The notes under the pieces: model-generated
The model's database searches: none
Told to the model about the DNA's origin: nothing
What the model saw: the letters and a program-made list of their open reading frames with translations, nothing else
Shown: positions 12,201 through 24,404 of the stretch, in pieces
Numbering within the stretch: the first letter of the stretch is position 1
Layout of the letters: each line of letters starts with the position of its first letter
Translations under genes and position numbers: made by a program
Source of the DNA: Strongylocentrotus purpuratus
Taxonomy: Eukaryota; Echinodermata; Echinoidea; Camarodonta; Strongylocentrotidae
Assembly: GCF_000002235.5 (NCBI RefSeq)
Contig: NW_022145550.1
Location: 958,501-1,022,500, forward strand
Reading direction: 5' to 3'
Length of the DNA: 64,000 nt

Positions 12201-15200
12201 CTAACCCTCTAACAAGCAAAAAAACCTGAACAAATTCTCAAACCTCAAAGATATGTATGGTTTTCTTTGAAGGCGTCAATGTGCGACACCCTCTAACAGT
12301 AAATTCTCCAAACCATTTTTGAGTTTTCCCAAACGTTTTTCCATGAAAATAAGATATGGGACAGGCTTTTAAAAATGTTTCAACACTTAAATGTCTGGAA
12401 TGGTTTATGAGGCAATTCATTGCTTTGTGACGATTTCGTTCACCTAACATGTAACTAAATAGTGATAATATAGTTGGGAGAGTTAAGGAGCGATCAGATC
12501 AGTTTTTCCCAATTTTTATCATTAATAATGATCTTTTTTAACTCAAACTTTCAGATTATCTTTAATTGTACACCTAGCATTGAACTCACTAGCACCATTT
12601 TCTCTCATCTGAACAATGTTACCAACTCCCTTTAACGAAACATGTACGCATGATTTTCTTGAGAAAAAATATTTTTGTGTTCTACATGTTTACATCAAAT
12701 TAAACCACTGCCTGCATGCGAGAACCAAACGGCTCCTTTTATGGGTGTACAATGTATGATTTAGTTCTTTATGTAATAGGATCATTCAGAAGTCTATGGG
12801 TTAAGGAATTATACTGTCTAACTACACAACATAACTGATAGCTCATCTGATATGATGCCTGACAATTCAACAGGACATGTATCCGATCTATTACACACAC
12901 ACACCTCATCATTGCTAAAAGGTTAGACTTACAGCCATAGAAAGCTCTTCTCATGCTTCTTACCATTGAAATGAGGGAACAGGCAAACACGACACACTCT
13001 TCCAGTAACAAGGAAGGCTCAACATGTCTCCAGATATGTCTACACTATCATTGGATTTGAATTTTGAATAAAAGGATACACTACAGTGTATATCAGAAGT
13101 ACATGTACATGTTCTTGGCTGCCAGCAACAAGGCAGTTAATGCCAATGACAGTATGCCACTGTATATTTGGTAGCTCTTGCACCCTTCATGCAGGCAGCC
13201 AGTGATATATTACGTATGCCGTAAGCAAGGAGAAGTTATCTCAATGTTTAAGGACATTTACCTAATCTATTTATTATGAATTGAGAATCATTGAGACATG
13301 CCCATCTATACTACATGCATTGTATAATTTTTCATTTTATATGTATGTCTATATCTTTTGTAAAATGTGTAACAATAAAAACTTGAAACTTGAAGCTTAT
13401 ATTTCCCTTCTGGCTCTCAGGTGACAATTTGCTAATTTCTGCAAGAGCAAGAATCGCTGAATATTATATACATGTACATGTATCACCCAAAGTCACAAAC
13501 ACTGTTTCACTGTCTAACCAGAAGGCTATTATGTACCAAGACAATTAACCTTTAATATTCAAAGTTCTCTAGACACTGATCATAGACGAAGCCCAACTAC
13601 AAGACAGACAATCATATCATCTGTTTGGGGCCAGAAGGGCATTCACTCGTCTACTTCTACACAGAGTTAATGCCCTTCTTGCTCCAAACAGACGATCTAA
13701 TACATTTGTAGATTGGATTAGCCAAGATACTGTCAGAACTGTCGGTAAGGATACGCCTGCACTCTCTTCTCAACCTTATTCTATCCATCTTTAAGCAGAT
13801 GGACGTGACTGGCATGGGTTGATGTAGGTTGGCAACCAAGCTGGATAATTTGTCATCTCACATACATGTATGATGTAAATGCATAGCAAATTCAGACTGA
13901 ATTCATTGTGTTATTTAACACTGTAGCCGGGGTTCCACACTCCCAGGCACCCGGGATACAAGGGCCTAATATTCCACGCCAGGACCCCGTAATTTTGACA
14001 TTTTAAAAAGGGCTGTCAGGCTCACAGGTCCTAGAAATTCTGTCCAAAGAGTTGTTATCAATCGCAACGTTGTACATAAGAGATATTAAAGAGACTGAAA
14101 ACTTGCGAATTGATTGGAGGACTTGCGATTCAGTGATTTGGATCAATCAAATCTCTGCATCTTAGTTGTTTTTCTTTTTGAACGAAAATGGTAGCTCCTA
14201 TATAGTCCAGTCAAGACTATAGCCCCCTCCCTCTCTCCTTCTCTTTCTCTCTCTCTCACTCTCTCGTCCCTCTCTCTCCCTATCACACACTCACATCCTC
14301 TTGTACCTTCCAAACTGAAGTACATGCAAGTTGTTTCAATTTCTGGGGGAAAAACAACCTAAGCTTCCACCACTGTAGACAGGCTAAGGCATACATGTAC
14401 AGTAAAGGGCATGTCAACATGCATCCCGAGTACCTTTTTTATTTCCCCACACTTGTTTGCTATCCCTATATCCACACATACGGGTGTATGAAGGATGATT
14501 ACAGAATCCTATAAAATGCACCTTGTCTGAATGGATGAACGTACACATGCATGAGAAGGATTTGTATCTGCGCAGAAGATTGGGCAAATGCAAGACAATG
14601 TATACTTCAGTACATTAGAGTTCTGAGAATATAAGACAGCTGATATATCATTCCCATAGCATGCACTAAACAGGGTTGACAGTTTAGGTGACACGAACTG
14701 ATCATTTTAGGTGCACTTTCTGGCACACTAACTGATTGACTTTGTGTGTGTCTCACTCTCAGACTTTCGTTTTGGTGGCTCAGAACAGGTATATTTAATG
14801 TTCTGTTAGTCATTCATATAATATTTGTAAAATGTTATACTTTTGTTGAATTAATGCGATCAGATCAATTCAATCCCAACTAAAAAACGCAGGGCCAGTA
14901 TTAAACTCTAGAATACCACATCATATAAAGTGTAAAAATAGAACATAACCTACTTGCAATAATCATCATAGATCATCCCATAGACGTCTACAGAGTCACA
15001 AACTTCCAGTGCAAACAGCATAGCTACCCATCCAGTAGACATCCACAAACGACCTTTACTTCTGTAATAAAAACGTCATATCAAATCATATTTAGTTGGG
15101 ATGGAGCAATTTACCTGCAAATGACACTGTAATGAAGAAAATTAATGAAGCAAATTGAAAAAGTTGCTGTCTTTTCCTGCTTTAGTACAGTGTTGTATGA

Positions 15201-18200
15201 AGCCGCTATGAGGAGCACCAAGGCAGTATATTGACAACTTTATACATGTCCAATTTGCTATTGGAACATCCAAATTTCATAAATTTTTGATAAAATACAA
15301 CAGAGCACAAATTCAAACAAAAATTGATTAAGAAATTTTCATTTGCAGGTTTATGTAGCCAAAAAAACGGTTGTTATAATGTAATACACTTTGTAGCGAG
15401 AGAGAATAATGTGGATAGCAATGAAGGGAAATTTTATAAGCAGTCCTACATACACATGTATAAATTTCATTTGTGTTTAAATATGAGCCATAAAATAACA
15501 ACAAAATTCTTGGACATGATTATAATGCACATTTACATGAATATTTCACACCACATACTTCAATAGTGTTTATTAAAACAACAAGAAAACATCCTGGAAT
15601 TCAAACAGAGATAGAGAGAGAGAGAAAAAAAAAAAACTGGACCGATAATATTATGTTAAATGCAAGAGCTACTGTACATAAATGGAATGTTTAATTCATT
15701 CAATACTTCATTTCAGAAAAAAAGGGCCTTAGTTTATATTATGAGGATCAAGCATTCAATACATGTAGGAAGGGATAAAGTCAGAGGCAGCTGTACAATA
15801 TGTGTACTCTTTGAATAAGTGCTATTAATTTTCTTGCATCTTTAAAATGATCGAATACATGTTTTAGACAATAATATTTTTGATCCAGTTAAGCTTTTTT
15901 CAAACTATAATTTATAAAATCAAGAGTAATAAATGATGGATTTGGGCTAATTTCAAAATTGACAAAACGGCTACAAAACACCCTATTACAAGCTGTTTTA
16001 TATTCACCAAGCTTTACCCAACATGTAAATGTGTTACAAGAAATGAATAAATGAATAAAATAATACAAGTACTTGTACTACACTTTAAACTGTGTTGGTG
16101 ATACTAATCCAAAATAAGATTTATGAAACATTTACATCTCGATACATACATGTACATGTACAGGTACAAAGTCAGAGTAAATGAAGCATTAATGACGGAA
16201 CAATGACAATCCATATGGTCTTCTCATCATCTTTGAAAAGCTTAAAATAGCTCTCACCAGACACCCTACATGTAACTTGTCTAAAGTCGATGGGATTAGA
16301 GGTGCTCTCAGCCCATACGAGTAGGAGGCTAGTCGCTACATCATCAATCAATCTACATTATACTTCAATATATTTAGTTTTGGTCACTCAAGATATTTCG
16401 TTGGGAAATAAACTGTTTGGTAAAAATGCTTTAACATGTACATGTACATGTACCTGTATGTAGCACCTAACAATTAGTTTAATCTTACTTTAACCCTTTA
16501 CTTGCCATTGATGGCAATCCTACCCATGGAAGTTCATATTCAACCATGTCTGCCAAACGTCATTATGAACAGGAATTATAACTGTATGCACAATGTATGT
16601 ATACCTATTAAAATGTATGGCAGATATAAAATAAACCAAGCCACTTCCAACCAGACTATGATGATGACTACATTTTGAAAGCTTGCACAATGATTCAAAT
16701 GAACTTTTAGAATTGTACGGCTTTCTTCATGATCGAGATCCCCAATGATAATAGTATTTGTAATATTGAAAGTACATAGAAGGGGTATTGTAAGCCTGAC
16801 AATACAGTGTAGGGGATAAGGCCTGAATTGGTAACAAAACAATTGATGGACAATTGTGCAGATGGTGTGATGTCATATTGATTACACATTTTTTTCCTTC
16901 CAACTAGCAGTCTAAAAAACATGCACATTTATTTCACTATACATACAGTACATGTATGTAAATCTTACTATTCAAGATGAGCATGTACATGTACATCAGA
17001 AACAAAGTAAAATGTAAATATCTCAAATTTTGAATTTTGTCCATTTGTAATTTCTCTCAAAATGTAATCAAATTTAAGTTTGGTCACAACTCACAAAGTG
17101 CATGATGGCCTTAAAACTTGATGACTTACTTTGATGTTCCCAATTCTTGATAAAACAGCTCCACATTCCTGTTCATGATCTCTTGTTTAGTGAGAAAAAA
17201 CGAGACATCCTTGTACTTCTGAGCAAACTTCCTCGACAAAATCAGCTCCAAATTCCTGTTCACATTCACACTGTACAGCCAAAGTACTACGATTGCTTCC
17301 GACTTTGTCGTTGTGTTCACAAAATAGAGTCTTCTCTCGGCCTCTGTGTCAAACATACGGGGAAAGTTTCTGTGTCCAATGACACGGAATGTAGTCCTAC
17401 TTCCTACATCTTTTGTGTAATTTAGCGTTGGTGCTGCGTTCATTCGTATAATGCACTCTGAACTGTCTATTGTTTTGCCCATCCCTTTACCACTCAGATG
17501 CCCGGAGCTGGTGACGAGGGCACACTGCTTGCAATGACGAAGGGGCTTCTGTGAGGAAAATATTAAAAAGGACATCATTTATGTGCTATGATTCTTCATT
17601 ATTAAATGCATTACCACTACCATTATCATTATCATCATCCTCATCCTTATCCTCATCTTTGTCCTAATCATCATCATCTTCATCGTTATCAATATGTCAT
17701 GCCATGTAAGGGAATGTAAGGTGATGAAAACTATCATGAAAGGTCGTATGAGAGATTAAAAATATGAAAATTAGTGCTGTAACATCACGGATATCTCCAA
17801 TTCCGTTAAACCGCCAGTCAAAACCGGACGGTTTTCGGTTAAACGATTAAAACAAAAAAGCAAAGCAAACCAGGTCCGTGTGAAAAAGCGGGAATGCGCC
17901 GATTTGTGCTTGTGAACTTGTCACACATAATAGTAACAATGTCGTTTTCAGAAGAATGTTTTAGATCATTAATGTAAATTAAAAACAGTAGAGGACCTAG
18001 GATAGAACCTTGTGGTATGCCTTGTGTAAAAATTGGATGAATTATTATTATAAACTACATATTGAAATCTATTACAAAGATACTTTCAAACCAAGATGAC
18101 AGACAAATTGGAGTGTTGTTCTAGTTTCCGAGTGGTGAGTCAACACACAGATTACTGAGCTGGGAGACATTGCCAGGCATAGTGCCAGGTGGAGGGGCAT

Positions 18201-21200
18201 AAATCGAAACTTAAAAAAAAAAATTATTAAAAAAAATTATTAAAAAAAACAAAAAAAAACGGTCCGATTGAAAACGGAATCCGCCATGGGCGGTCGGATA
18301 CCGGACGGTTAAACGTTTGACTACAGCACTAATGAAAATTATGGTAAAATGTTCCCTTAGAACCTAAATAAGTTTATGAATAGTGTACAGTTACATATAA
18401 AAAATAATACAAAAAATGAACATCGACCAGCATATTTCTTATTTTTCCACTACAGGCCTACTACATGCACACGTATCCTGCATTGTACATTAAAAGTAAA
18501 CTGCATGTACAAGTCATGTGCATGCATCTTAAATTTAATCAAGTGAAGTGCTGTATAAAATTGAGACCATTAGTGGGATGTTATGCTGCGCAAGAAGGCA
18601 TCATCTTTCTGAAGCACATCAGTCCTCACCAAACACCTTCATGGATACATGTATACACTGTACATGAAAATAAACTTAAACTAATGAAACAACCACTATC
18701 CTGAGTATCTTCCATAAGCTCTGTACCTCATGCATGTGCGCAAGTCACGTACCGGAGTCACTTTCGATGAATACATGGATTAAATTACAATCATTGCTTA
18801 TTACTCTGCAGTATATACTGCCTCTAGCAATGTCTGTTATCAATCCAGGCTTCTGGCATGGATCTTTGAGTAGAAAGTGAGCTTACTGGCTAAAAGCACT
18901 TAGAAATGTCATTTACACATACATGTAATACATCAAAAGAAGGAAGATGAGAAGGAAATGAAAAGCTAACTATAGAAGTATAGGGGCATTTTACACTGCA
19001 AGTAAAAACCATTGGTTTTCATCACATTCTGGAGTTTTGTCGAAAGTTGGTAGGCAACTGCACATAAGCATGACGAAAATACCATCTATGGAGTGTGTGT
19101 TTTCAAAACGAAAATCCATTGGTTTTTGCAGTGTAAAAGCTCACTCTCAAAACACTGGTGAATTATTCAGGATTTTTGTTCCACGTCTCTCTTCACTTGA
19201 TTCACAGCATTTGAATGGCGCCATATATCCGTTTAAAAAAAACATTCAAAGGCGAGAGCTCCTCCAATAAAATTAGCATTTAAAGGGACCGTTTAACAAT
19301 GTTAAATCTGAGATACACGACCCTACGTGTTATCAGTGTCTGTGATATGGTGTAATATTGAAGCCCTAAAAAAAAGTGCGCTTCAAAATGATCAAGAAGT
19401 GCCTCAAAAAAGTAAAAATCTTTGAGTGACCGGTTTTACCATACCGTATTTGCCGACGATAAGGCCGTAGCGCCACATAGGCCGCACCCCCGATTTTGAC
19501 ATTAAAAAAAAAAAAACTTTTGTCGAAGACGGGATTTGATCTCTTGCGTACAAATGTTGATGTGACTAAAATCACCGCCTTAGACCGCTTGGCCATCCCG
19601 CACTAATGCTATCATCTGCATTTTTTTTGTATACATCTATGTATACATTGCGCCTCTCTCTTGTGTTTTGCGCCATAGCTCTTGTGTATATTGAAATGGA
19701 TTCAAAATGGCGACTTCCCGTGCTGGATGCTTCACGGCAGTTCCGTTAAACAGGCCCTTCTTTTACTTTTGCAATGCACTGGCACAAACTTAGATCAAGA
19801 TCTATCTGCAGATGTTGTTTTTGTAACTTTATTTTCATCTTCATGTCAACAATGCAAGATAAATTTGTGGGTAAGATGTGTGGAAATGTCCTGTACCATT
19901 TATTGTACCGTTTGTAGGAAGGAAATGAAGAAGAGATGGACAAGGGAATTAGGATAGGTAAGGCCAAATAAAATAAAAAAAACATGTTTAGCGTCCTGTT
20001 TTTTCGAAATATAGGAAGGAGGAGGCCCTTTTTTTTTTTTTTTTTTTCTTTCAAAATGGCCGCTCAAAATGGTGATTTTCCCTGACAGTCGGGGCTATTT
20101 TTTTTCAAGATGGCCGCCAAATTTTTATTTATTTTTTTAAAATCAGAAATAGAGCCATTTTAGCAGTGTTTTTCAAGTTTTTTTTTTCTTTCAAAAAAAA
20201 AAATTTCAAAAAAAAAATAGGAGGCGGCCCCCAAAAAGGAAGCGGGTGGGGAAGCTAATATTTTTTTAAATGGCCTAAGAATAGGGGAAGGAAAGAGAGA
20301 ATACAACAGACCCAGTCTATACCTTATCACCAGATACAGGCATGTATCCCTGGCCATTCCAATTCTTAGGTTCCAGTCGTTTCACCTTCTCCTCCATTAG
20401 AGGAGTCTTGGTAGTGGCATTGACACTCACTGCTGCTGTTATCCTGGGAAGGGGCGGGGCTGGTTCCCGATAATCCCCACCCCTCTGCGTGCACCCATGG
20501 CTATCAGTGCAACCAAACTCTCTGATGTTGGTCTTCCTCAGAGTGTCTAATGCTTGCTCTGGCCATGTGTAAAGAAGCAGCGCAGCTCCTATCAGGGTGC
20601 TGTAGAACAGCAGATGGCTCAATGTCAGTGCTTGTCTCTACAAGATGCAAATAGAAAAACAAAAGCATTATCAAACATCAGCAAATACTTTGCGTAACAA
20701 CGTTATGGGTGTGTGTTTTGTTTGATTTCTATATTTCAAGATTCAAGATTCCAGTTTCAAGATTCCAGTTTCAAGAGTCAAGATTTTTTATTTCCACTGA
20801 CATGAAAAAAATACATTCATGAACAGCAAATTCATTGTCAACAAGAATAAATTCATGAACAATACCAAGAAAGTTGTAAAGACATTAGATCTTGAATACA
20901 GTTTAATTTACAGAGCACTTTCAATTTTCAAAACTATCCAATCGATATTGAAAGAGTTCATAGCTCAAGTGTTACAAAAATGGGCCTGTACGTGTATGCA
21001 CATTGTAATTCACCTACCTGTACATGTAAATTGTACAGTCTTTTGTCAGTGAATCAGCTCTAAGCTGACATCCAAAACAAAGCTTCATTTTAGTGCTCAA
21101 GCATAACAATAACATCTAGCAAAATATTACAATATCTTACCAAATTATGGCACAACATGCTTCTATTTCTAAAGACAAACATCCTGATCAGGAGTATTCA

Positions 21201-24200
21201 GAATAGATTCCAATTAGCTGGTACAGACATGGACTATACTACTAGAAGGCAACCAAACAGCCTGAAACAGCTGATACCTTATGTACATACATACAAAACT
21301 TTGACAAACAGTGTATAAACTTTTTACATGTGACCTAGTTCTTATTCCTGACAGGATGGACACAAGTCCAAAAGGAACACTAAATATAAAGTAATAAGGC
21401 TGACCGTGTTTACAATAATATAGGCCTACATGTATGAAACACCAAATGCATGTGCATGTACATGTACATGTAGCAGTATAATACAACTCTTCTAAACATT
21501 TCTTTTCTTCAAGATGATAAGTTTAGTTTCACTTTAAAGGGATCCGGTAACTATGTCTCAGATTCTGAAACAAAATCCTGGATTTGGCTCATGCTGCAAT
21601 GATAATTATAAACCTTTAAGTCTGTCAAGAAGGAACACCATGACTTTTACAAGCCGATCGCCTGTCTGATTATCAAGGTGATTTATGACTGGAAATCAAA
21701 ACCAAATTTTGCGTTTGCCAAACAGTTTTCATAATACTACAGTCTATTGGGGAAAACGAGAATGGTAAAACCGGTCACTCAAAGATTTTTACTTTTTTGA
21801 GGCACTTCTTGATCATTTTGAATCATGATTTTTTAGGGCTTCGATACTAAACCATATCACAGACACTGATAACACGTAAGGCCGCGCATCTCAGATTTAA
21901 TGATTGTTAAACGATGCCTTTAAAGGGGCAAATATTTCAAAATATGTCCCCAAAAAGTGTTTGTCATGTTTCATACCTAATATTATTCTGTTGGTAAAAT
22001 GATATTTCAGTAATAAAGGATTAACAAAAAAAGTGACCTACAGCACATGTTTGAAGAGTTTTAAGTGCTTTGTACATGTACATTATTTTAAAGAAAAAGT
22101 GCTATGAAAATGTATTACTACTATTAGTACTGCAGGTACTGTATAGCCCTTTCCCCTCTTCTACTTCTAGTTCTACTTCTCCCTCTCTTAAATTCTTTCT
22201 TTTCATTTTGTTATTGTTGACAATTTACAAAGAATTGTCCATACTGCTTGCAGCACACTGGATATCATTTACTGGTTTAATTGATCTTTGATAGTAATCA
22301 TTGTTTACCTAATATGTACACAAGTACATATTAGGTAAACAGTTGAAACCATCAATGAGGGATGAAAATGGTAAAATTGTGATTTTGAGTACAGATCTAC
22401 ACGACCTACGTTTAGGCCCCTGCATCATTAGCAATTTTCTTTTTATGCTTGGAAAGCAGAGTTGAGACCTTTTACATGTATTGAAACAAAGGAAATCACA
22501 TGACTTTATAGACAGGATCTAGACAAGATAAGAATCATATAACAGTTCGCTTTTAACCCCAGGGACAATATTGCATTTCTCTGAAATGACTTGATGTCAC
22601 TTATCGGCAAGGGAATATCAAATTGTATTCATATTGCAAATAACTGTATGTACAACTGTAACTCTATCAATAAAGGTAATACAAAGTTTTGGTATGGGGT
22701 CATGAATTTGGTTCAAATGAACATATTGGAAGCATATGCGATCCTACAATATTCAGTGATCGTTGTTGCGTTAAATCAAGTCTAAAGTTATGAAATTGTC
22801 CATCATAAACACTTTACATGTATGTTGTATAGCTCCCTCTCAAGGTCAAAACATTAATTAAGCTATAAAAACAATGTTTCTTGACTAAAATCGACTAATT
22901 AGCTATTCCCGTTCGGAAATTATATACCACAGCTACATATTCTGAGATTGTTATGGTCGCAGCTACCATTGTATGACTGTAAGCGCTATTTGAAATTCAT
23001 CAAAAATTTACCGGGAGCACCGGTAAATTTTGATATTCAATTTTACATGAAAGCAGAAATGTTTTAGGGGATACAATTTCTAGTGCTTTTAATACATCCA
23101 CAGAGGCATCCAAATATATCAAAATTGTAAAGAATCACTATCAACCCATTTGTCAAAATTTCCCATAACTTTGTAATACCTTTAAGAGTGTAGTGTAGGC
23201 TTTGCTTATTAATTGAATTGAATGTGCGTCACATTTCAGCATCTTATAACACAGAGCTTATGTAGGACCCTATACAGTTATCATTCATATGTAAAAGAAA
23301 GGGTGACTTCTTTTTTTGCAGCCGTTTTAATACCGCGTCATATCTGAACAAGCTTTAAGGTTTTGCAGCAGAAACGGGTCACTATGAACATGACTGACAA
23401 AGAAAGCGGACAAAATATACAGTTCCTCAGGTAGAGGAACATCCCTTCACTGCTATTGTGTAAGAATGTGTCACATGCATATTCACCCATTCTACACATT
23501 TTTTTGCATAATAGCAGTGAAGGGATGTTCCTTTGTCTCCCTGAGGAACTGTATATTTTGTCCGCTCTCTTTGTCCGTCATATTCATAGTGGGTAGTCCT
23601 AGCACGTTGCAAAAGTCTATGTTAAACTTTAAGTTTAACTTATATTAAGGCCTGAAAGAAATCTCTTCACTGTCAATGATGCACACAACTATGAATAATA
23701 TGACTATTGAACATACACTGTATATGTCTGGAGTGCCCATGTCCAAGCACTGCACTTGTCTGCACAAATATTGTATGTGTAACTACGAATAATGCGCAAT
23801 TCGGATTCAAAGAAAACAGGCAACCAACAGTCCAACACAAACTATTTGTCTCTCTTATAGCTAGAAGCACTAAAAAAACTATTAAAAGCCATTGAGAAAT
23901 TAGGAATTTCATACTTTTATTCACAATCCTAAAAATCTTTTTTTTTAATCTTTCAACAACAACAAGTCCTGAACTTTGTGTAAAGTGAATATAGCAGATA
24001 TGTGCACCTTTGTTTTTACAATGTCAAAATGATACCGCCGCCTTTTCTAGTGGAAATGACATTGCTCTTGCAAAAGTTTTAACAACTTTTTGGGCACACT
24101 AACCCTCTCAAAGTATAAGGAATAAAATGAGAACAAGCATTAGGGGAATGCGATAGAAAATTCTTGTCAGTGTACTGGTAGGTGAAATGTAAGGTGCACA

Positions 24201-24404
24201 GATATAGGGCTCCTTTCATACACTGTACATGTAATAAGGCATGAATACATACCCTGCCATAGAAGGGTAAAAACCATGTGATCTTTCGCAATGGCCTTGT
24301 GATGAAAAACATGATGGCAGAGAACCCCTCCAAGCACCCCTCCAAGCACCCCTCCACTCACTGCTACGCCCCCTTGATGTGCTCCAAATCAAAACTGGCA
24401 TTCC
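8648..24404 (-). CDS. ST6GalNAc-type sialyltransferase, complete coding region (5 coding exons)
   Basis: Golgi type II membrane enzyme predicted to transfer sialic acid from CMP-sialic acid to glycoprotein or glycolipid glycans (GT29 family). Coding pieces in transcript order: 24312-24253, 20637-20323, 17548-17130, 15061-14954, 9230-8648. All junctions are GT/AG and the phases agree; the total of 1,485 bases gives about 494 residues. Visible parts: basic tail (1-23), membrane anchor (about 24-44), stem with N-glycosylation sequons, sialyl motif L (from C134), motif S (about 269-300), motif III YHYF (310-313), motif VS H334...E339. The VS and III sequences resemble vertebrate ST6GALNAC3-6 more than ST3Gal or ST8Sia, from memory of those families. 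ST6GalNAc III-VI are usually about 300-340 residues, so the extra roughly 135 residues at the C-terminus are odd. Subtype and linkage cannot be assigned from sequence alone. Further 5' untranslated exons probably lie upstream of 24404. Confidence 0.88.
11981..12740. repeat. Direct repeat pair, about 110-130 bp
   Basis: 11981-12107 and 12633-12740 share TAACGAAACA, TTCTACATGTTTACAT and CAAATTAAACCACTGCCTGC, then GAACCAAA.GGCTCCTTT, with small indels. They are two copies of one unit about 650 bases apart in the same orientation. Confidence 0.65.
13617..13697. repeat. Foldback hairpin related to 3513-3573
   Basis: TCATCTGTTTGGGGCCAGAA, then GGGCATT, pairs with AATGCCCTTCTTGCTCCAAA, then CAGACGA, leaving a loop of about 25 bases. 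Confidence 0.7.
14222..14290. repeat. CT-rich simple repeat
   Basis: Pyrimidine tract (CTCTCTC) within intron 4. Confidence 0.85.
14954..15061 (-). CDS. Sialyltransferase exon 4 (sialyl motif S)
   Basis: A 108-base exon between the acceptor TTTTTATTACAG and the donor CAA|GTAGGT, phase 2 on both sides. It encodes SKGRLWMSTGWVAMLFALEV followed by CDSVDVYGMIYDDYC. STGW, ALE.C and VYGM are the core of sialyl motif S, which contacts donor and acceptor substrates. The cysteine of ALEVC is the expected disulfide partner of the L-motif cysteine. It was recognised from these motifs and from phase agreement with both neighbouring exons. Confidence 0.87.
15062..17129 (-). other. Sialyltransferase intron 3
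   Basis: About 2.1 kb, AT-rich, with TACATGTAC clusters at about 16149, 16436 and 16984. Nothing else recognised. Confidence 0.7.
17130..17548 (-). CDS. Sialyltransferase exon 3 (sialyl motif L)
   Basis: 419 bases; acceptor TTTTCCTCACAG, donor AAA|GTAAGT. It contains the CMP-sialic acid-binding motif L: CALVTSSGHLSGKGMGKTID, then ECIIRMNAAPT and DVGSRTTFRV. The RMN.APT and DVGSRTT signatures are diagnostic of GT29 enzymes. The L-motif cysteine (C134), which pairs with the S-motif cysteine in the family, is present. Sequons NYT and NTT are present. The exon leaves a split lysine codon (AA|A) completed by exon 4. Confidence 0.9.
17772..18331 (-). mobile_element. hAT-like non-autonomous transposon carrying a LINE RT fragment, copy 1
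   Basis: Ends TAGTGCTGTA...TACAGCACTA are flanked on both sides by the same 8-base target duplication ATGAAAAT (17764-17771 and 18332-18339). An 8-bp duplication with TAG.G.TG ends is the hAT hallmark. Subterminal parts contain CCGTCCGG/CCGGACGG motifs. Inside, read on the minus strand, lies a degraded piece of non-LTR reverse transcriptase (the stretch around IL.LLFLIYINDL). No transposase is present. A second copy, inverted, is at 31404-32047. Confidence 0.85.
19521..19601 (-). pseudogene. tRNA-Leu-like sequence (pseudogene or SINE head)
   Basis: The minus strand begins GCGGGATGGCCAAGCGGTCT, then AAGGCG, a good match to the D-arm and A box of tRNA-Leu, and ends with GATCAAATCCCG, a B-box-like sequence. 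The T-stem and acceptor stem do not pair well, so it is not a working tRNA. It is followed by a T-rich stretch. Confidence 0.45.
20323..20637 (-). CDS. Sialyltransferase exon 2 (membrane anchor and stem)
   Basis: 315 bases, phase 0 at both ends. It starts after the acceptor TTTGCATCTTGTAG and ends at the donor AAG|GTATAG. It encodes RQALTLSHLLFYSTLIGAAL and then LLLYTW, a clear membrane-spanning segment. A Pro/Thr-rich stem of about 75 residues follows, with one NAT sequon. Because both ends are phase 0, skipping this exon would keep the reading frame and remove the anchor. Inverted copies of one dispersed repeat sit in the introns on both sides (19282-19443 and 21761-21929). Confidence 0.8.
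22673..23182. mobile_element. TA-flanked MITE, family A, copy 1
   Basis: Begins AAGGTAATACAAAGTTTTGG and ends with the inverse (CATAACTTTGTAATACCTT), bordered by TA on both sides. A central palindrome reads AAATTTACCGGGAGCACCGG, then TAAATTTT. An inverted second copy at 59868-60371 matches along its whole length. 510 bp, no open frame; Tc1/mariner-type origin is suggested by the TA borders. Confidence 0.8.
23380..23591. repeat. Long foldback with arms of about 80 bp
   Basis: The arms 23380-23460 and about 23509-23591 pair over most of their length (AGCGGACAAAATATACAGTT, GGAACATCCCTTCACTGCTA), with a loop of about 50 bases. Both arms share CACTATGA at the outer ends. Confidence 0.8.
24253..24404 (-). 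CDS. Sialyltransferase exon 1 (5' UTR, start codon, cytoplasmic tail)
   Basis: Begins after a pyrimidine-rich acceptor (CTTTCTTCTCCTTGCAG) and ends at the donor G|GTATGT. The chosen start is the ATG at 24312-24310, giving MFFITRPLRKITWFLPFYGR, a basic and aromatic tail typical of a Golgi type II enzyme. It joins exon 2 in phase 0. Because the exon opens with a splice acceptor, at least one more untranslated exon should lie upstream. The leader carries about three copies of a 12-base GGGGTGCTTGGA repeat just before the ATG. Only 60 bases code. Confidence 0.7.

Larger units (their letters stand above)
9231..14953 (-). other. Sialyltransferase intron 4
   Basis: About 5.7 kb. It holds several TACATGTAC palindromes (around 11100-11360 and 13100-13480), a direct repeat (11981-12107 versus 12633-12740), a LINE-like 3' tail near 13320-13395 (AATAAAAACTTGAAACTTGA), the hairpin at 13617-13697 and a CT tract at 14222-14290. 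No other gene was recognised. Confidence 0.7.
17549..20322 (-). other. Sialyltransferase intron 2
   Basis: About 2.8 kb. It carries an ATC/TCA-rich tract (17620-17690), the hAT-like element 17772-18331, one arm of a distant inverted repeat (19282-19443), a tRNA-Leu-like sequence (19521-19601) and several A/T homopolymers. Confidence 0.7.
19282..21929. repeat. Inverted pair of a dispersed repeat of about 165 bp flanking exon 2
   Basis: 19282-19443 and 21761-21929 are reverse complements with moderate divergence (shared pieces: GGTAAAACCGGTCACTCAAA, GAGGCACTTCTTGATCATTT, ATCACAGACACTGATAACAC). They lie in the two introns around the membrane-anchor exon. Confidence 0.8.
20638..24252 (-). other. 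Sialyltransferase intron 1
   Basis: About 3.6 kb with the right arm of the exon-2 inverted repeat, the TA-flanked element 22673-23182, the long foldback 23380-23591 and TACATGTAC clusters. A CTTGAAACTGGAATCTTGAA-type tail near 20745-20790 may be a LINE 3' end. Confidence 0.65.

Noticed and set aside
17147-17425. A 92-codon plus-strand open frame
   Set aside because: Antisense shadow of the sialyltransferase L-motif exon.
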